NCBI GenBank assembly: GCA_017616655.1
Contig: JAFZXU010000037.1
Coordinates: forward strand, 1-63,543
Direction: 5' to 3'
Length of the DNA stretch: 63,543 nt
Origin: Bacteroidales bacterium
Lineage (GTDB): Bacteria > Bacteroidota > Bacteroidia > Bacteroidales > UBA932
Position numbers and translations under genes: made by a program. Under the pieces are notes generated by a model. The model was not told the DNA's origin. It made no database searches and was given only the letters and a program-made list of their open reading frames with translations. How positions within the stretch are numbered: position 1 is the first letter of the stretch; the number at the start of each line of letters is the position of its first letter. Of the stretch, positions 20,585 to 29,400 are shown piece after piece.

Positions 20585-21519
20585 AACGGGAAAGAGAAGA
20601 GTTTCTTGTAATAGGGCCTCAGAGGCTCCTCGATGACCACGGAAGCCGAGGAAGAGGAGCAGGCCACGAAGTAACCCATCGCATTCTTGCCCTCTATGTT
20701 GGTCGGGCAGTTGGCCGGCTGCGACTGCAGCATCGGGATTGCCGCTCCCACCGTGCTGGAAATGAAGCCCATATAGAAATCAAAGTAGTCTTTGGGGATG
20801 GTATAGACATTCAGGGTGAAGACATCTCCCGTCTCGAGATACTTGCCGCAGTCGCCGTACATCTGCCTTGTCAGGCCGGTCTGATAAAGGGTGGTTATAG
20901 GGAAGCAGACCACCTTCTGGCCGTTGAAATACTTGTCGTCTATGGCCAGGGAGAGGGCCATGGGAAAGACGGCCTCGTTGAGCCGCGCGCTGGCGTAATA
21001 GTAGTTTACAGAAGGCATATCCTCGCCCCAGACCGCTATGGTCCAGAGGCTGTCCATCTGCGACACCTGGCCTCCGGCATACATGTAATCCACCGCATCC
21101 ACCCTGAAGCCGGGCTGCTCCATGGTCGAGACAGCCTCGTAATGGTTCAGCTCCCCGTCTATGGTCGCATCGATTTCGAGTTTGTAGGTGCCGCCGGGTA
21201 CGCCGCAGAAGCCCTCCGGGCCCACATATCGGCCGCTGCCGACGGAGTCTTCGGTAAAGACATAACTTCTAGTGCCGTCGCTGACGGAGACCTTCGCCCC
21301 CGACACCGCCGGCGGAACTTCCTCCACGAAATAGTCTATGGATTCCGTCAGCAGGACGCACTGGGGGACATCGGGCTGATCAGTCAGCATCGCCTCCACC
21401 ACCAGGTAGGTCCGGTCCATATTCCGCGTGTGGACATCCACCTCCTCGCTGCATCCCGACAGGAACGCGATGCAGAAGCTGAAGAGCAGAATCAGGGTTA
21501 TTCTATCAGAAGTACACAT
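20581..21519 (-). CDS. DUF4249-type lipoprotein, partner of the TonB receptor
   Basis: 312 residues. The lipoprotein signal ends FLSGC (C23), followed by a region rich in beta-strands with YLVVEAMLTDQ, the typical DUF4249 opening, and Ig-like repeats (VSDGTRSYVFTEDSVGSGRY). DUF4249 genes sit directly behind TonB-dependent receptors in Bacteroidota and are thought to be their periplasm- or surface-facing partner. Here the start overlaps the receptor gene by 14 bp, implying translational coupling. The ligand is unknown. Confidence 0.85.
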   Translation of the reverse strand: MCTSDRITLILLFSFCIAFLSGCSEEVDVHTRNMDRTYLVVEAMLTDQPDVPQCVLLTESIDYFVEEVPPAVSGAKVSVSDGTRSYVFTEDSVGSGRYVGPEGFCGVPGGTYKLEIDATIDGELNHYEAVSTMEQPGFRVDAVDYMYAGGQVSQMDSLWTIAVWGEDMPSVNYYYASARLNEAVFPMALSLAIDDKYFNGQKVVCFPITTLYQTGLTRQMYGDCGKYLETGDVFTLNVYTIPKDYFDFYMGFISSTVGAAIPMLQSQPANCPTNIEGKNAMGYFVACSSSSASVVIEEPLRPYYKKLFSFPF

Positions 21520-23863
21520 TGTAGGAAAGGGACGGGATTAACGTGAAAAGATATACCTTCATCGCCTTGGGTCTGGACTCGGATTCGTCGTAGAGGAAGG
21601 CCAGGGACCAGGCGTTGTGACGAGAATATGCGTTATAGAGCGAGAGGTTCCACTCGCTGCCCCAGTGCTTGTTCTCAACCCTGCGCCTGCTCTTGTACGT
21701 CACGGAGAGGTCCATCCTGTGGTAATTGGGCATCGTATCGTCGTTGCGGGAGGAGTAGATGGAGGAAGAGGAACCTCCGTAGACGAAACGCCCTACCGGG
21801 AAGGTGGTGGGAGCGCCGCTGTAGAAGACCCAGTCGGTGGAGAGGGCGAGTCTCTTGCTTATGTCGTAGGAGAGCACGAAATTGATGGAGTGCTCGTGAT
21901 TCAGCGGAGAACGGTAAATCTTGCCTCCGTTGAGTTCCGGGATATCGTACATCGCGCGGGACCAGGTGTATGAGAGCCAGCCGCCCAGGCGGGCGAAATC
22001 GTAGCGCAGCATGAACTCGGTGCCGTACGACCAGGATTTACCGAAGCGGAGCAGACCCTCGCGGTTGACATCGTCGAAGATAAAACCGGGATTCTCCTTG
22101 AAATCCATCGTATTCTTGTTGTTCTTGTAGAAGGCTTCGGCGGAGAACTCCAGCGCCTGGTTCACGAAAAGCGAATTGAATCCGGCGGAGAACTGGTCGG
22201 AGCATTGCGGCAGGACATTGGGCGAAGCCATGAACCAGGCATCCACAGGGGTGCCCGAAACGCTGATCGGGACCTGTTGGATATATTGGTAAGACCTTGC
22301 ATAAGAGGCCTTCAGCGAGAAATCGGGAGTAATCGAGAGGGATGCGGATGCCCTCGGTTCGAACCTGGTGTAGGTCTTTATTCTCTCCCCTTTTCCGAAC
22401 TCGACCGTTTCGGTCAGTTCGTGGGTATCGGGATCGTAATAACGCTGCTCAGCCTTGCCCAGCGAAGAGAAAGAGGAGACCCTGAAACCGTAACGGAGCG
22501 TCAGCGGGCCCGCTTTCTGCTCGTTCTGAAGATATACCGACGGCATTATGCCGTAGCTCTGCGGCATATGGAGCGCCTGGACTATCGACTCCTCTCCGGA
22601 GGGGGTAACGTCGCCCGGATCCATCCTGTAAAATGCCAGGTTGATGCCGGCCTGCACCGTATTGGAAGGGTTGATGTACCAGGTGATGCCGTACTTGAGG
22701 CCGCTCTCCCTTATCACCGTCAGGTAGTTGAAACTGGTGCTGCTCATCTCGCAGTCGAGACCGGCGTTGTAACGGGAGTTGTAGAGCGAGGTATTGAAGA
22801 AGACTTTCGGGGAGAACTCGTGGCTCCAGTGGAGGGTCTGGGTATTGTTCGCGAAGCTGAACTTCATCAGGTCGAGGTCGAAGGCCTCCATCGACATTCC
22901 GAAGATGTCGCGGCCGCTGAAGGCGCTCAGATAGACCCTGTCCTTCGGACCGGCTATCCAGCTGAGCTTGGCGTTCATATCGTAGAAGAACATCTGGGTA
23001 TTCTTGGGCATGCTCTCCCCGAAGAGGGGGAAGAACATATCCATGTAGGTCCTGCGGCCAGCGAGCATGAAGGAGAGCTTGTCCTTGATTACAGGCCCCT
23101 CCACGGAGGCTTTGGCAGTTATGAGGCCCACCGAGAGGTTGCCCTTGTAAACACTGTTGCTGCCGTCGCGGGTATTGACTTCAAGCACGGAGGAGAGACG
23201 GCCGCCGAAGGTGGCGGGAAAATCCCCCTTGTAGAGATGCGCGTTCTTGACGGCATCCCCGTTGAACATCGACATGAAACCGAGGAAATGGCCCGAATTG
23301 TAGAGCGGCGCGCCGTCCATCAGCACGAGGTTCTGGTCGATGCCTCCTCCCCTGACGCTGAATCCGGTGGAACCTTCGCTCGGGGTCTGGACACCCGGCA
23401 TCATCTGGATCACCCTGATCACGTCGGCCTCGCCCATCAGGGCCGGCAGTTTGCGGATAATGTCTCCCGTCACGCTCTCCTTTCCCATCTGCGGCAGTAC
23501 CAGTTGCTCGCGCTTGCTGGTGGAGAAGACCTTGGCCGCCTCCAGCATCTCGCGGTCCTCCTTCAGTTCGAAATCGTATTTCAGCGGTCCCTGCAGGTTC
23601 AGCGTCACCCCGGCGGTGACATATCCGGCATAGGAGCACTTGATAACCTGCTCCCTTCGATCCACCTGCAGCGAGTAGAATCCGTAATTGTTGGTCGAGA
23701 CTCCGGCCTTCAGATCCTCAGTGAAGACCACCGCTCCGATGAGCGGTTCTCCGCTGGATGCATCTTTCACATAGCCCGACAAGACCGCCTTCTGGGCCCC
23801 GGCAGGGAGCGCTCCTGTCAGAAATGTCAGGAGGATTATCGCTATTCTCGACGAAAAACGCAT
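21506..23863 (-). CDS. TonB-dependent receptor (DUF4249-associated)
   Basis: 785 residues. Signal peptide about 1-23 (ending GALPAGA), carboxypeptidase-regulatory-like domain about 27-105 (SGYVKDASSGEPLIGAVV), plug about 120-220 (VIRVIQMMPGVQTPSEGSTG followed by FSVRGGG and ending around LEVNTRDG), and a C-terminal 22-strand-type barrel ending in YNVYF. The start at 23863 gives a proper signal peptide, six residues shorter than the longest frame. Substrate unknown; it forms an operon with the overlapping DUF4249 gene. Confidence 0.92.
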   Translation of the reverse strand: MRFSSRIAIILLTFLTGALPAGAQKAVLSGYVKDASSGEPLIGAVVFTEDLKAGVSTNNYGFYSLQVDRREQVIKCSYAGYVTAGVTLNLQGPLKYDFELKEDREMLEAAKVFSTSKREQLVLPQMGKESVTGDIIRKLPALMGEADVIRVIQMMPGVQTPSEGSTGFSVRGGGIDQNLVLMDGAPLYNSGHFLGFMSMFNGDAVKNAHLYKGDFPATFGGRLSSVLEVNTRDGSNSVYKGNLSVGLITAKASVEGPVIKDKLSFMLAGRRTYMDMFFPLFGESMPKNTQMFFYDMNAKLSWIAGPKDRVYLSAFSGRDIFGMSMEAFDLDLMKFSFANNTQTLHWSHEFSPKVFFNTSLYNSRYNAGLDCEMSSTSFNYLTVIRESGLKYGITWYINPSNTVQAGINLAFYRMDPGDVTPSGEESIVQALHMPQSYGIMPSVYLQNEQKAGPLTLRYGFRVSSFSSLGKAEQRYYDPDTHELTETVEFGKGERIKTYTRFEPRASASLSITPDFSLKASYARSYQYIQQVPISVSGTPVDAWFMASPNVLPQCSDQFSAGFNSLFVNQALEFSAEAFYKNNKNTMDFKENPGFIFDDVNREGLLRFGKSWSYGTEFMLRYDFARLGGWLSYTWSRAMYDIPELNGGKIYRSPLNHEHSINFVLSYDISKRLALSTDWVFYSGAPTTFPVGRFVYGGSSSSIYSSRNDDTMPNYHRMDLSVTYKSRRRVENKHWGSEWNLSLYNAYSRHNAWSLAFLYDESESRPKAMKVYLFTLIPSLSYNVYF

Positions 23864-23924
23864 TCGGTTATTATGCCGCAATAATTAAGCCACAATGGCC
23901 TGCGGCATATTCCGGGATAATAAT

Positions 23925-23932
23925 TATCTTTG
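23925..23932 (+). promoter_or_regulatory. -7 element for bcp
   Basis: TATCTTTG, 20 bases before the ATG at 23953. Confidence 0.6.
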
Positions 23933-23952
23933 GGAACAATTTGTTTATTAAT

Positions 23953-24408
23953 ATGCTTAAGATTGGAGACAAGATGCCCTCGTTCGAGGTCGTGGACCAG
24001 GACGGAAAGGGCGTGAAATCAGAGGATTTCATCGGTAGGGGCCGCAAGACCATCATCTATTTCTATCCCAAGGACAACACCTCCGGCTGCACCGCCGAGG
24101 CCTGCAGTTTCAGGGACAATTATGCCGAACTGACAGCTGCCGGCTACAACGTGGTGGGCGTCAGCAAGGACAGCGCGAAGTCGCACACCGGATTCCGCGC
24201 GAAGTATGAACTTCCGTTCCGCCTGCTGGCCGACACCTCGCTGCAGATGCTTCAGGATTTCGGGGCCTGGGGCGAAAAGAAGATGTACGGCAAAACCACT
24301 ATGGGCACCCTGCGCCGTACCTTCATCTTCGACGAAAACGGCATCCTCGAACGCATAATCGAAAAGGTGGACACCAAGAATGCCGCCGGCCAGATCCTGG
24401 AGGGATAG
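23953..24408 (+). CDS. bcp: Thiol peroxidase, Bcp/peroxiredoxin Q
   Basis: 151 residues, normal for the family. Peroxidatic C46 in DNTSGCTAEACSFRD with C51 five residues later as the resolving cysteine. The thioredoxin fold ends with TFIFDENGILERII. It reduces H2O2 and alkyl hydroperoxides in the cytoplasm. Start at the first ATG after the promoter. A small membrane-anchored protein gene follows three bases later. Confidence 0.96.
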   Translation: MLKIGDKMPSFEVVDQDGKGVKSEDFIGRGRKTIIYFYPKDNTSGCTAEACSFRDNYAELTAAGYNVVGVSKDSAKSHTGFRAKYELPFRLLADTSLQMLQDFGAWGEKKMYGKTTMGTLRRTFIFDENGILERIIEKVDTKNAAGQILEG

Positions 24409-24411
24409 GAT

Positions 24412-24789
24412 ATGAAGAAACTGATTATCACGCTGTTGGTTCTTCTCGCAATAGCAGCCGTCGCAGTCATCACCTGCCCCGACAAGCAGGATCACAAAGA
24501 GGCAATAATGAAGGTCCTCAACGAGAAGATCGACGATTCCCTTATGACCGAAGATGAAGACGAATCTATTCTCAATTCGATTTTCGGATCCATCGGCTCA
24601 AGCATCGCCGGCTATTTCATAGACAACCGCCTTATCGTGGAGAACCACTTCCTTTACAGTACCGGAAAAGTAAAGCGCCTCAACGGGGAACAGGAAAGGA
24701 TTTCTTTCGGGATCTTCGGTCACGTCTTCACTTTCAGCAAAGAAGACCTTGACAAAGCCTTGGATAGCGCGCAACAGCCTGGAGACTAA
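24412..24789 (+). CDS. Unknown membrane-anchored protein (possibly DUF4359-like)
   Basis: 125 residues. One hydrophobic segment at about 4-20 (signal anchor or signal peptide), then CPDKQDHKEAIMKVLNEKID, a Gly/Ser-rich patch (FGSIGSSIAGYFIDNRL), and a strand-rich end (ISFGIFGHVFTFSKED). The opening resembles DUF4359 proteins as I remember them, but this is uncertain. It begins three bases after bcp, so it shares its transcript. Confidence 0.65.
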   Translation: MKKLIITLLVLLAIAAVAVITCPDKQDHKEAIMKVLNEKIDDSLMTEDEDESILNSIFGSIGSSIAGYFIDNRLIVENHFLYSTGKVKRLNGEQERISFGIFGHVFTFSKEDLDKALDSAQQPGD

Positions 24790-24808
24790 CTATCTAGCGC
24801 TCTGATAC

Positions 24809-24854
24809 TTACGCATTCTCCCTGCTTAGATTTGCGAGCAGGGAGAATGCGTAA
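24809..24854. repeat. REP-like hairpin downstream of the RAYT gene
   Basis: A perfect 17-bp inverted repeat, TTACGCATTCTCCCTGC at 24809-24825 and its complement at 24838-24854, with a 12-base loop. It begins four bases past the RAYT stop. A close variant lies on the other side of the gene. Confidence 0.75.
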
Positions 24855-24858
24855 AGAT

Positions 24859-25794
24859 CTATCTACCAGCGACATAACCTCCAGGCAACCGAAGGTACTT
24901 TTCAATCTGACGACGGGTAGCCCCTGTCGTAGCCGCCAGAAAAGCCGTCATTTCATATCGTTCTCTCTCCGAGCGTCTTAATAGATCTTCAACAGAGGTG
25001 ATTCTGTTTGTTTTTTGAAGGACATCGGTTATTCGGTTGTATATCTTGTCTGAATACCCGGCAAACTCCTCCTTGAATGCATACTCGCTGCCTGTTGTCG
25101 TGTTAATCGCCATTACCATTTTTTCGTAACTGCCAAATCTGGCGATCAGGTTTGTGTAATCAATACAGTTATACTGATTAATAATCAAATCAGTTAACTG
25201 AAGGCGTTCATCGTATGCCAACGAAGAAAAAATCCGATTCAACTGAACATATCCGAGAGGGCGGCATGCAAGTCGAGTTGCTTTGATTTCCTTGACTGCC
25301 TGCCGCATATGCGCGCTTGCCCTTTCCAAACGCATAGATTCCGAAAATGGAAACCGGCTATCGGCAAAAGCCAGAAAGTTCCAGCGGGATTGCTCCGCCC
25401 GGGAAACCATCCGTCTCTCAACAGGATTACAATAAACATACGCTATAGCACTTCTTATTGACTTGTCGGTCACTTTCGAAGCCAATCCATAAGATTTAGG
25501 GAAAACTTGTCCCCGTTTATCATACCACGCATTGTGACGCTTGGCGAACCAACTGGTATACAGAGTAACGAACGCCTCAAGTTCGTCCCTGCTATCAGTT
25601 TGAACCAAAACATGTATATGATCAACCATAAGACACAGAGCGAGTATTCTCACATTGTAACGTCTGGCTGCAACTGCAAAGACTGTAAAGAATACCAGAT
25701 AGTCCTTTACAGAATAAAACAACAAAAAGCCGCCGATTGTCCTTTGATACACGTGCTGAACAGCACCTGGAACAAAACTAATTCTTCCCTTCAT
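24859..25794 (-). CDS. REP-associated tyrosine transposase (RAYT), Y1/IS200-like HUH family
   Basis: 311 residues. HUH motif H59-I-H61 in LMVDHIHVLVQ and a candidate catalytic Tyr119 in AYVYCNPVERR. A C-terminal extension of about 150 residues is unusual beside short RAYTs of about 165 residues; it includes SVEDLLRRSERERYEMTAFL, which looks like a DNA-binding helix region. RAYTs cut REP hairpins. Two REP-like hairpins flank this gene, and the last codons (LPGGYVAG) are part of the sequence shared with the far REP (CCTCCAGG). The gene is more AT-rich than its neighbours. A TATTTTTG element lies at 25818-25825. Confidence 0.86.
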   Translation of the reverse strand: MKGRISFVPGAVQHVYQRTIGGFLLFYSVKDYLVFFTVFAVAARRYNVRILALCLMVDHIHVLVQTDSRDELEAFVTLYTSWFAKRHNAWYDKRGQVFPKSYGLASKVTDKSIRSAIAYVYCNPVERRMVSRAEQSRWNFLAFADSRFPFSESMRLERASAHMRQAVKEIKATRLACRPLGYVQLNRIFSSLAYDERLQLTDLIINQYNCIDYTNLIARFGSYEKMVMAINTTTGSEYAFKEEFAGYSDKIYNRITDVLQKTNRITSVEDLLRRSERERYEMTAFLAATTGATRRQIEKYLRLPGGYVAGR

Positions 25795-25817
25795 ACCAAC
25801 TTCTCATTATAGACATA

Positions 25818-25825
25818 CAAAAATA
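25818..25825 (-). promoter_or_regulatory. -7 element for the RAYT gene
   Basis: TATTTTTG on the minus strand, 23 bases before the start codon at 25794. Confidence 0.5.
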
Positions 25826-25861
25826 CTATACTCTGCCGGCGATTTCCAAATCTTTTTTAAA

Positions 25862-25970
25862 GGCTGGAGGATATATGGCTGATTATTAAGACCTTACTTC
25901 ATCTCCCTGCTTTAATCTCAAGGCAGGGAGATGGAGTAATTAACTAACAATCAGAGAGTTAACCTCCAGG
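25862..25970. repeat. REP-like structured element upstream of the RAYT gene
   Basis: The core hairpin at 25894-25910/25923-25939 (TTACTTCATCTCCCTGC, 16 of 17 paired plus one wobble) is a variant of the hairpin at 24809. It is enclosed by a second pair, CTGGAGG at 25864-25870 and CCTCCAG at 25963-25969. The rest of the 300-base gap (25826-26064) shows only a G-rich stretch around 26010-26060 before the tRNA-Leu terminator. Confidence 0.65.
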
Positions 25971-26064
25971 CCATATCCATCGAAGCAGCGAGACGCCGCC
26001 TCTGCAGCACGGATGCGCGAGGGGGTTCGGGGGAGAATCCTCCGTCAAGAACGGGTGCCCCGAT

Positions 26065-26111
26065 GGGCACTAAAAAAGGGAACCGTTTTTCGGTTCCCTT
26101 TTTTAGTGCCC
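26065..26111 (-). terminator. Palindromic terminator of tRNA-Leu
   Basis: A perfect 21-bp inverted repeat (26065-26085 and 26091-26111) around a five-base loop, with A and T tracts on the two sides. It works in either direction and includes the last bases of the tRNA acceptor and the discriminator. Confidence 0.8.
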
Positions 26112-26192
26112 AGGACAAGACTCGAACTTGCACGCCCTTTTACGAGCACCAGCCCCTCAAGCTGGCGTGTCTACCAATTTCACCACCTGGGC
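26107..26192 (-). tRNA. tRNA-Leu (anticodon GAG)
   Basis: 86 nt, class II. Acceptor GCCCAGG/CCTGGGC, D loop with GGTAGACACG, anticodon loop TTGAGGG (34-36 = GAG) in a CCAGC/GCTGG stem, long variable arm (TGCTCGTAAAAGGGCGTG), T loop TTCGAGT, discriminator A. No CCA is encoded. Confidence 0.95.
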
Positions 26193-26237
26193 GGTGATTG
26201 GGACTGCAAAGGTACACTTTATTTCTAACGCTGCAAA

Positions 26238-27152
26238 TTATTTTTGCGATTTTTTGAATAACGCTCCGCTCATCCAGGCGAGAGCGGCTTCGAGCGGGCA
26301 GTCCGTGAGTTCATCCGGTTCGATCGGGTCGTCACAGAAAACCTCCCCGGTGCGCGCCACGTCACAGCTTTCCGTCAAAACGAGTTTGGAGCCGTCAGGC
26401 ATGGGATGGGGTGTGTTTGCCGAGGCATAACCGGCTGTCGGAGCGCCGAACGAACGGGCATTCTCCAGGCCGCGGAAACAGAGCAGCACCGCCTCGCCTG
26501 AGCTGGCAGTATGATCATCCGTGAGCAGGGCGACAGGGCAGTCGACCTGAGGCTGAGCCTCAAGAGCTATGCTTCGCAAAACGAACTCTCGGCTGACAGG
26601 CATGGAGAATCTGCGCTGCCTGAACTGCAGCAGAACGCCGTCAGGCAGGAAACGATGGAGGGCCGCAATCATTGGATACATATTGCCGCCGGTATTGCCT
26701 CTCAGGTCGATTATTACCCCTGGAACAGATTCCGGAATGGCATCCAGCACGGCATGGGCATACCTTCTGTTCTCCTCGGAGTCCTGACCGCTGAAGGCCG
26801 GCAATCTCACCAGCACGATTCCCTGCTCAATCACCTCAACCTTAGGCGCCAAAGACTTGTCCTCCTCTGCGCGCGATTCCTGATTCTCTTTGGTCGAGAT
26901 AAATGAATGCTTTCCTCCGGCAACCCTGAGTGCCGCCCGCGTAACCTCATAGGCCTCCTCCATTGTTGCCGGAGCAGCGGCCAGCGCCTCCGCCTTTGCG
27001 CTCTCCCACTCCTCTCCCGATGCAAACAGCCCCTTCCTGTCCATCAGTTTCACAGCCTTGCGGACATACGCCTTTTCCGGCGACGAGAAGGCACAGCCGA
27101 CCGTCATTGCCATCACTCCGGCAAAAACAATCATTAAAACCAATCGTTTCAT
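26238..27152 (-). CDS. S41-family (C-terminal processing/tricorn-type) peptidase, lipoprotein
   Basis: 304 residues with lipobox TVGC (C20). Seen: GGKHSF (His82), IIDLRGNTGGNMYPMI (about 148-162) and the nucleophile region TDDHTASSGEAVLL (Ser217/218), followed by GAPTAGYASAN. There is no PDZ domain. In CtpA-type enzymes a Lys follows the last Gly; here it is Tyr242, as in tricorn-like S41 members that use a Ser/His arrangement. Probably an envelope peptidase of unknown substrate. Divergent from the alpha/beta hydrolase gene at 27224. Confidence 0.85.
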   Translation of the reverse strand: MKRLVLMIVFAGVMAMTVGCAFSSPEKAYVRKAVKLMDRKGLFASGEEWESAKAEALAAAPATMEEAYEVTRAALRVAGGKHSFISTKENQESRAEEDKSLAPKVEVIEQGIVLVRLPAFSGQDSEENRRYAHAVLDAIPESVPGVIIDLRGNTGGNMYPMIAALHRFLPDGVLLQFRQRRFSMPVSREFVLRSIALEAQPQVDCPVALLTDDHTASSGEAVLLCFRGLENARSFGAPTAGYASANTPHPMPDGSKLVLTESCDVARTGEVFCDDPIEPDELTDCPLEAALAWMSGALFKKSQK

Positions 27153-27173
27153 CGTTACCTTTTTATTTACTCA

Positions 27174-27201
27174 CAAACATACCCATTTTTTCCTAACTTT
27201 G
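27174..27201. promoter_or_regulatory. Divergent promoters of the S41 peptidase and alpha/beta hydrolase genes
   Basis: TATGTTTG on the minus strand (27174-27181) and TAACTTTG on the plus strand (27194-27201). They are 12 bases apart, the same arrangement as at typA/pyrG. Confidence 0.55.
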
Positions 27202-27223
27202 TGAGACATATTATTCCTGATCG

Positions 27224-28195
27224 ATGAAACGGTTTCTCCTTATTTCGGCTCTCCTGCTCTGCGTCTTCGGCCTTCAGGCTCAGGACCTTGGCAAATTCCA
27301 CCGCGGCCTCGATTCGCTGGTATTCGAGTACCAGCCCCTCGCCGACAAACCCATCACCCTCTATTATTACATCCCCACGCAGGGTGATGTCCGCAAGATG
27401 AAGGTGCTTTTCTCCTTCCACGGCGCCGAGCGCAGCGGCCTCAACCCGATTATCTGCTGGCAGGAATTCGCGGAGAGGGATGGATTCGTAGTCCTCTCGC
27501 CCCAGTTCATACGCAGCCTCTACGACGAGAACCAGTACCAGTTCGGCAACGTCTTCAAGACCCGCGAATGCAAGGAACTCAATCCCGAGGATCAGTGGAT
27601 TTACAGCGTCGTGGAGCCGATGTTCGACTTCTTCAAGAAGGAGACGGGCAACCGTTCGAGGAAATATGACATCCAGGGCCACTCCGCCGGCGGACAGTTT
27701 GTCCACCGCTTCCTGATAGCCAAGCCCGACGCACGTGTCAGGAAGGCCGTAGCCTCCAATCCCGGCCACTGGACCTGGATCTCCGACGACGGCAACGTCA
27801 ATGGATATACCGATTCCACGATATGGCCCTATACCGTAAAAGGCACCCCCTTTGATGACGCGCGCCATAAGAAGGCCTATTTCAAGCGGAGGATGGTGGT
27901 GCACAACGGAGTTTGCGACACGCTGACCGCGGGAGAGTATATCGCCACCGATCCGCAGGCACTTGCGGAGGGAGAATACCGCTATAAACGCGGTCTGAAC
28001 TACTACAAGGCGATGAAGGAGTACGCAGCCGGCAAGGGTTACCGGTTCCGCTGGAAGAGCGTGCAGATCGAGGGGATTGGCCATGCGGGACGCGGAGTGG
28101 TTTACGGCACCTACCGCACCGACGGGAAGGGCAAGAAGGTCTATTCCGCCGACAATTACACCAAAACCGGAGCATACTCGCTTATTTACGAATAA
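27224..28195 (+). CDS. Secreted alpha/beta hydrolase
   Basis: 323 residues. Signal peptide about 1-20 (ending GLQAQ). The alpha/beta-hydrolase core has FSFHGAERSG (oxyanion region, about 63-72), nucleophile S154 in IQGHSAGGQFVHRF and a late His in IEGIGHAGRG. The first gene of a three-gene rightward unit with an SGNH hydrolase and a flippase-like protein. Likely an esterase acting on polysaccharide esters or lipids in the periplasm; no substrate evidence. Confidence 0.85.
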   Translation: MKRFLLISALLLCVFGLQAQDLGKFHRGLDSLVFEYQPLADKPITLYYYIPTQGDVRKMKVLFSFHGAERSGLNPIICWQEFAERDGFVVLSPQFIRSLYDENQYQFGNVFKTRECKELNPEDQWIYSVVEPMFDFFKKETGNRSRKYDIQGHSAGGQFVHRFLIAKPDARVRKAVASNPGHWTWISDDGNVNGYTDSTIWPYTVKGTPFDDARHKKAYFKRRMVVHNGVCDTLTAGEYIATDPQALAEGEYRYKRGLNYYKAMKEYAAGKGYRFRWKSVQIEGIGHAGRGVVYGTYRTDGKGKKVYSADNYTKTGAYSLIYE

Positions 28196-28209
28196 ACAAC
28201 TGATACCAT

Positions 28210-29379
28210 ATGAAACGCTTACTTCTTATCATTGCGGCCACCCTGGCAATCGCTTCCTGCGGCACCAACGGCAAACTCGTCAAATACGATGACGCGCACT
28301 TCGCCGCCCTTCAGGAGAGGATCGACAACCACACCACCCCCAACAAGGTAAAATGCTATTATACCGAGGCCACCGACCTCAACCTCGTGGGCAAGCTCAT
28401 AGAGGGCACTCCCAACCCCTACGCCCGAGTGGATACCGTCAAATACAAAGGTTTCACCCCCGGCGAGAACCGTCAGGTGCGCTCCGCAGCAGGCCTTGCG
28501 GTCCTTTTCAAGACCAATTCGAGCGTCATCACCGTGAAGACGAAGTGGGGTCAGCTCTACACCGCCGCCAACACGATGCCGCTGGCCTACTCCGGATACG
28601 ACCTCTATATCAAGGACGCCAAAGGCGAGTGGACCTGGGCGGGTGACTGCAACGCTCTGCCCGGCGAGGACGACAAGGAAGTGGTCGTAGTACGCAATAT
28701 GGAACGCGAGATGCACGAGTGCCTCCTCTATCTGCCGATGTACAGCGAAATCTACTCCTGCAATGTGGGAGTCGAGGAGGGTTCGACCATCGAACCGCTG
28801 GAAGGCGCGTTCCGCCACCGCATAGTATTCCACGGTTCGAGTTTCACCCAGGGCATCAGCATCAGCCGCGCCGGAATGGCCTATCCCCTTCAGTTCATGC
28901 GCCATACGGGGCTCCAGGTGCTGCCTCTCGGATGCAGCGGCAACAGCAAACTGCAGCAGTACTTCGCTGACGTCTTCGTGGATACGGATGCCGACGCCTT
29001 TGTGTTCGACTCCTTCTCCAATCCGGATTACAAGACCATCAAGGCGCGCCTCATTCCCTTCATCGACAAGCTGATTGCAGCCCATCCGGGCAAGCCGATC
29101 ATCTTCCAGCAGACCATCTGGCGCGAGCACCGCAACTTCAATAAATACACGGACGCCGTAGAGCAGGCCAAGATGGATATGGTCACCACTATGTTCCACG
29201 ACATCCTCAAGGATCCCAAGTACAAGGATGTCTATCTGGTATTCCCCGACGCATGCGAGAAGGGCAGCCATGAATATAGCGTCGACGGCACCCATCCGGA
29301 CGACCACGGCTACTACCTCTGGGCAAAATCCATCGAAAAGCCGATTCTGAAGATCCTCCGCAAATACGGCATCAAATAA
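28210..29379 (+). CDS. SGNH/GDSL hydrolase lipoprotein with N-terminal GxDLY domain
   Basis: 389 residues, lipobox AIASC (C17). An N-terminal beta-sandwich carries the SGYDLYIKD motif (about 128-136) that names the GxDLY domain. The SGNH domain follows with block I HGSSFTQG (208-215, nucleophile about Ser211) and block V DGTHPDDHG (D359 and H362 as the rest of the triad). These two-domain proteins are secreted esterases, probably deacetylases. Start 14 bases after the preceding hydrolase gene. Confidence 0.9.
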   Translation: MKRLLLIIAATLAIASCGTNGKLVKYDDAHFAALQERIDNHTTPNKVKCYYTEATDLNLVGKLIEGTPNPYARVDTVKYKGFTPGENRQVRSAAGLAVLFKTNSSVITVKTKWGQLYTAANTMPLAYSGYDLYIKDAKGEWTWAGDCNALPGEDDKEVVVVRNMEREMHECLLYLPMYSEIYSCNVGVEEGSTIEPLEGAFRHRIVFHGSSFTQGISISRAGMAYPLQFMRHTGLQVLPLGCSGNSKLQQYFADVFVDTDADAFVFDSFSNPDYKTIKARLIPFIDKLIAAHPGKPIIFQQTIWREHRNFNKYTDAVEQAKMDMVTTMFHDILKDPKYKDVYLVFPDACEKGSHEYSVDGTHPDDHGYYLWAKSIEKPILKILRKYGIK

Positions 29380-29400
29380 GCTGATATTCAAGCGGTTGAG

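Noticed and set aside
22205-23884. 559-codon frame antisense to the TonB receptor
   Set aside because: Shadow of a GC-rich gene; low-complexity His/Arg/Gly-rich translation with no start context or motif.
26238-27152. S41 peptidase as an inactive enzyme because the CtpA lysine is replaced by tyrosine
   Set aside because: Tricorn-like S41 members do not use that lysine, and His82 and Ser217/218 are in place.
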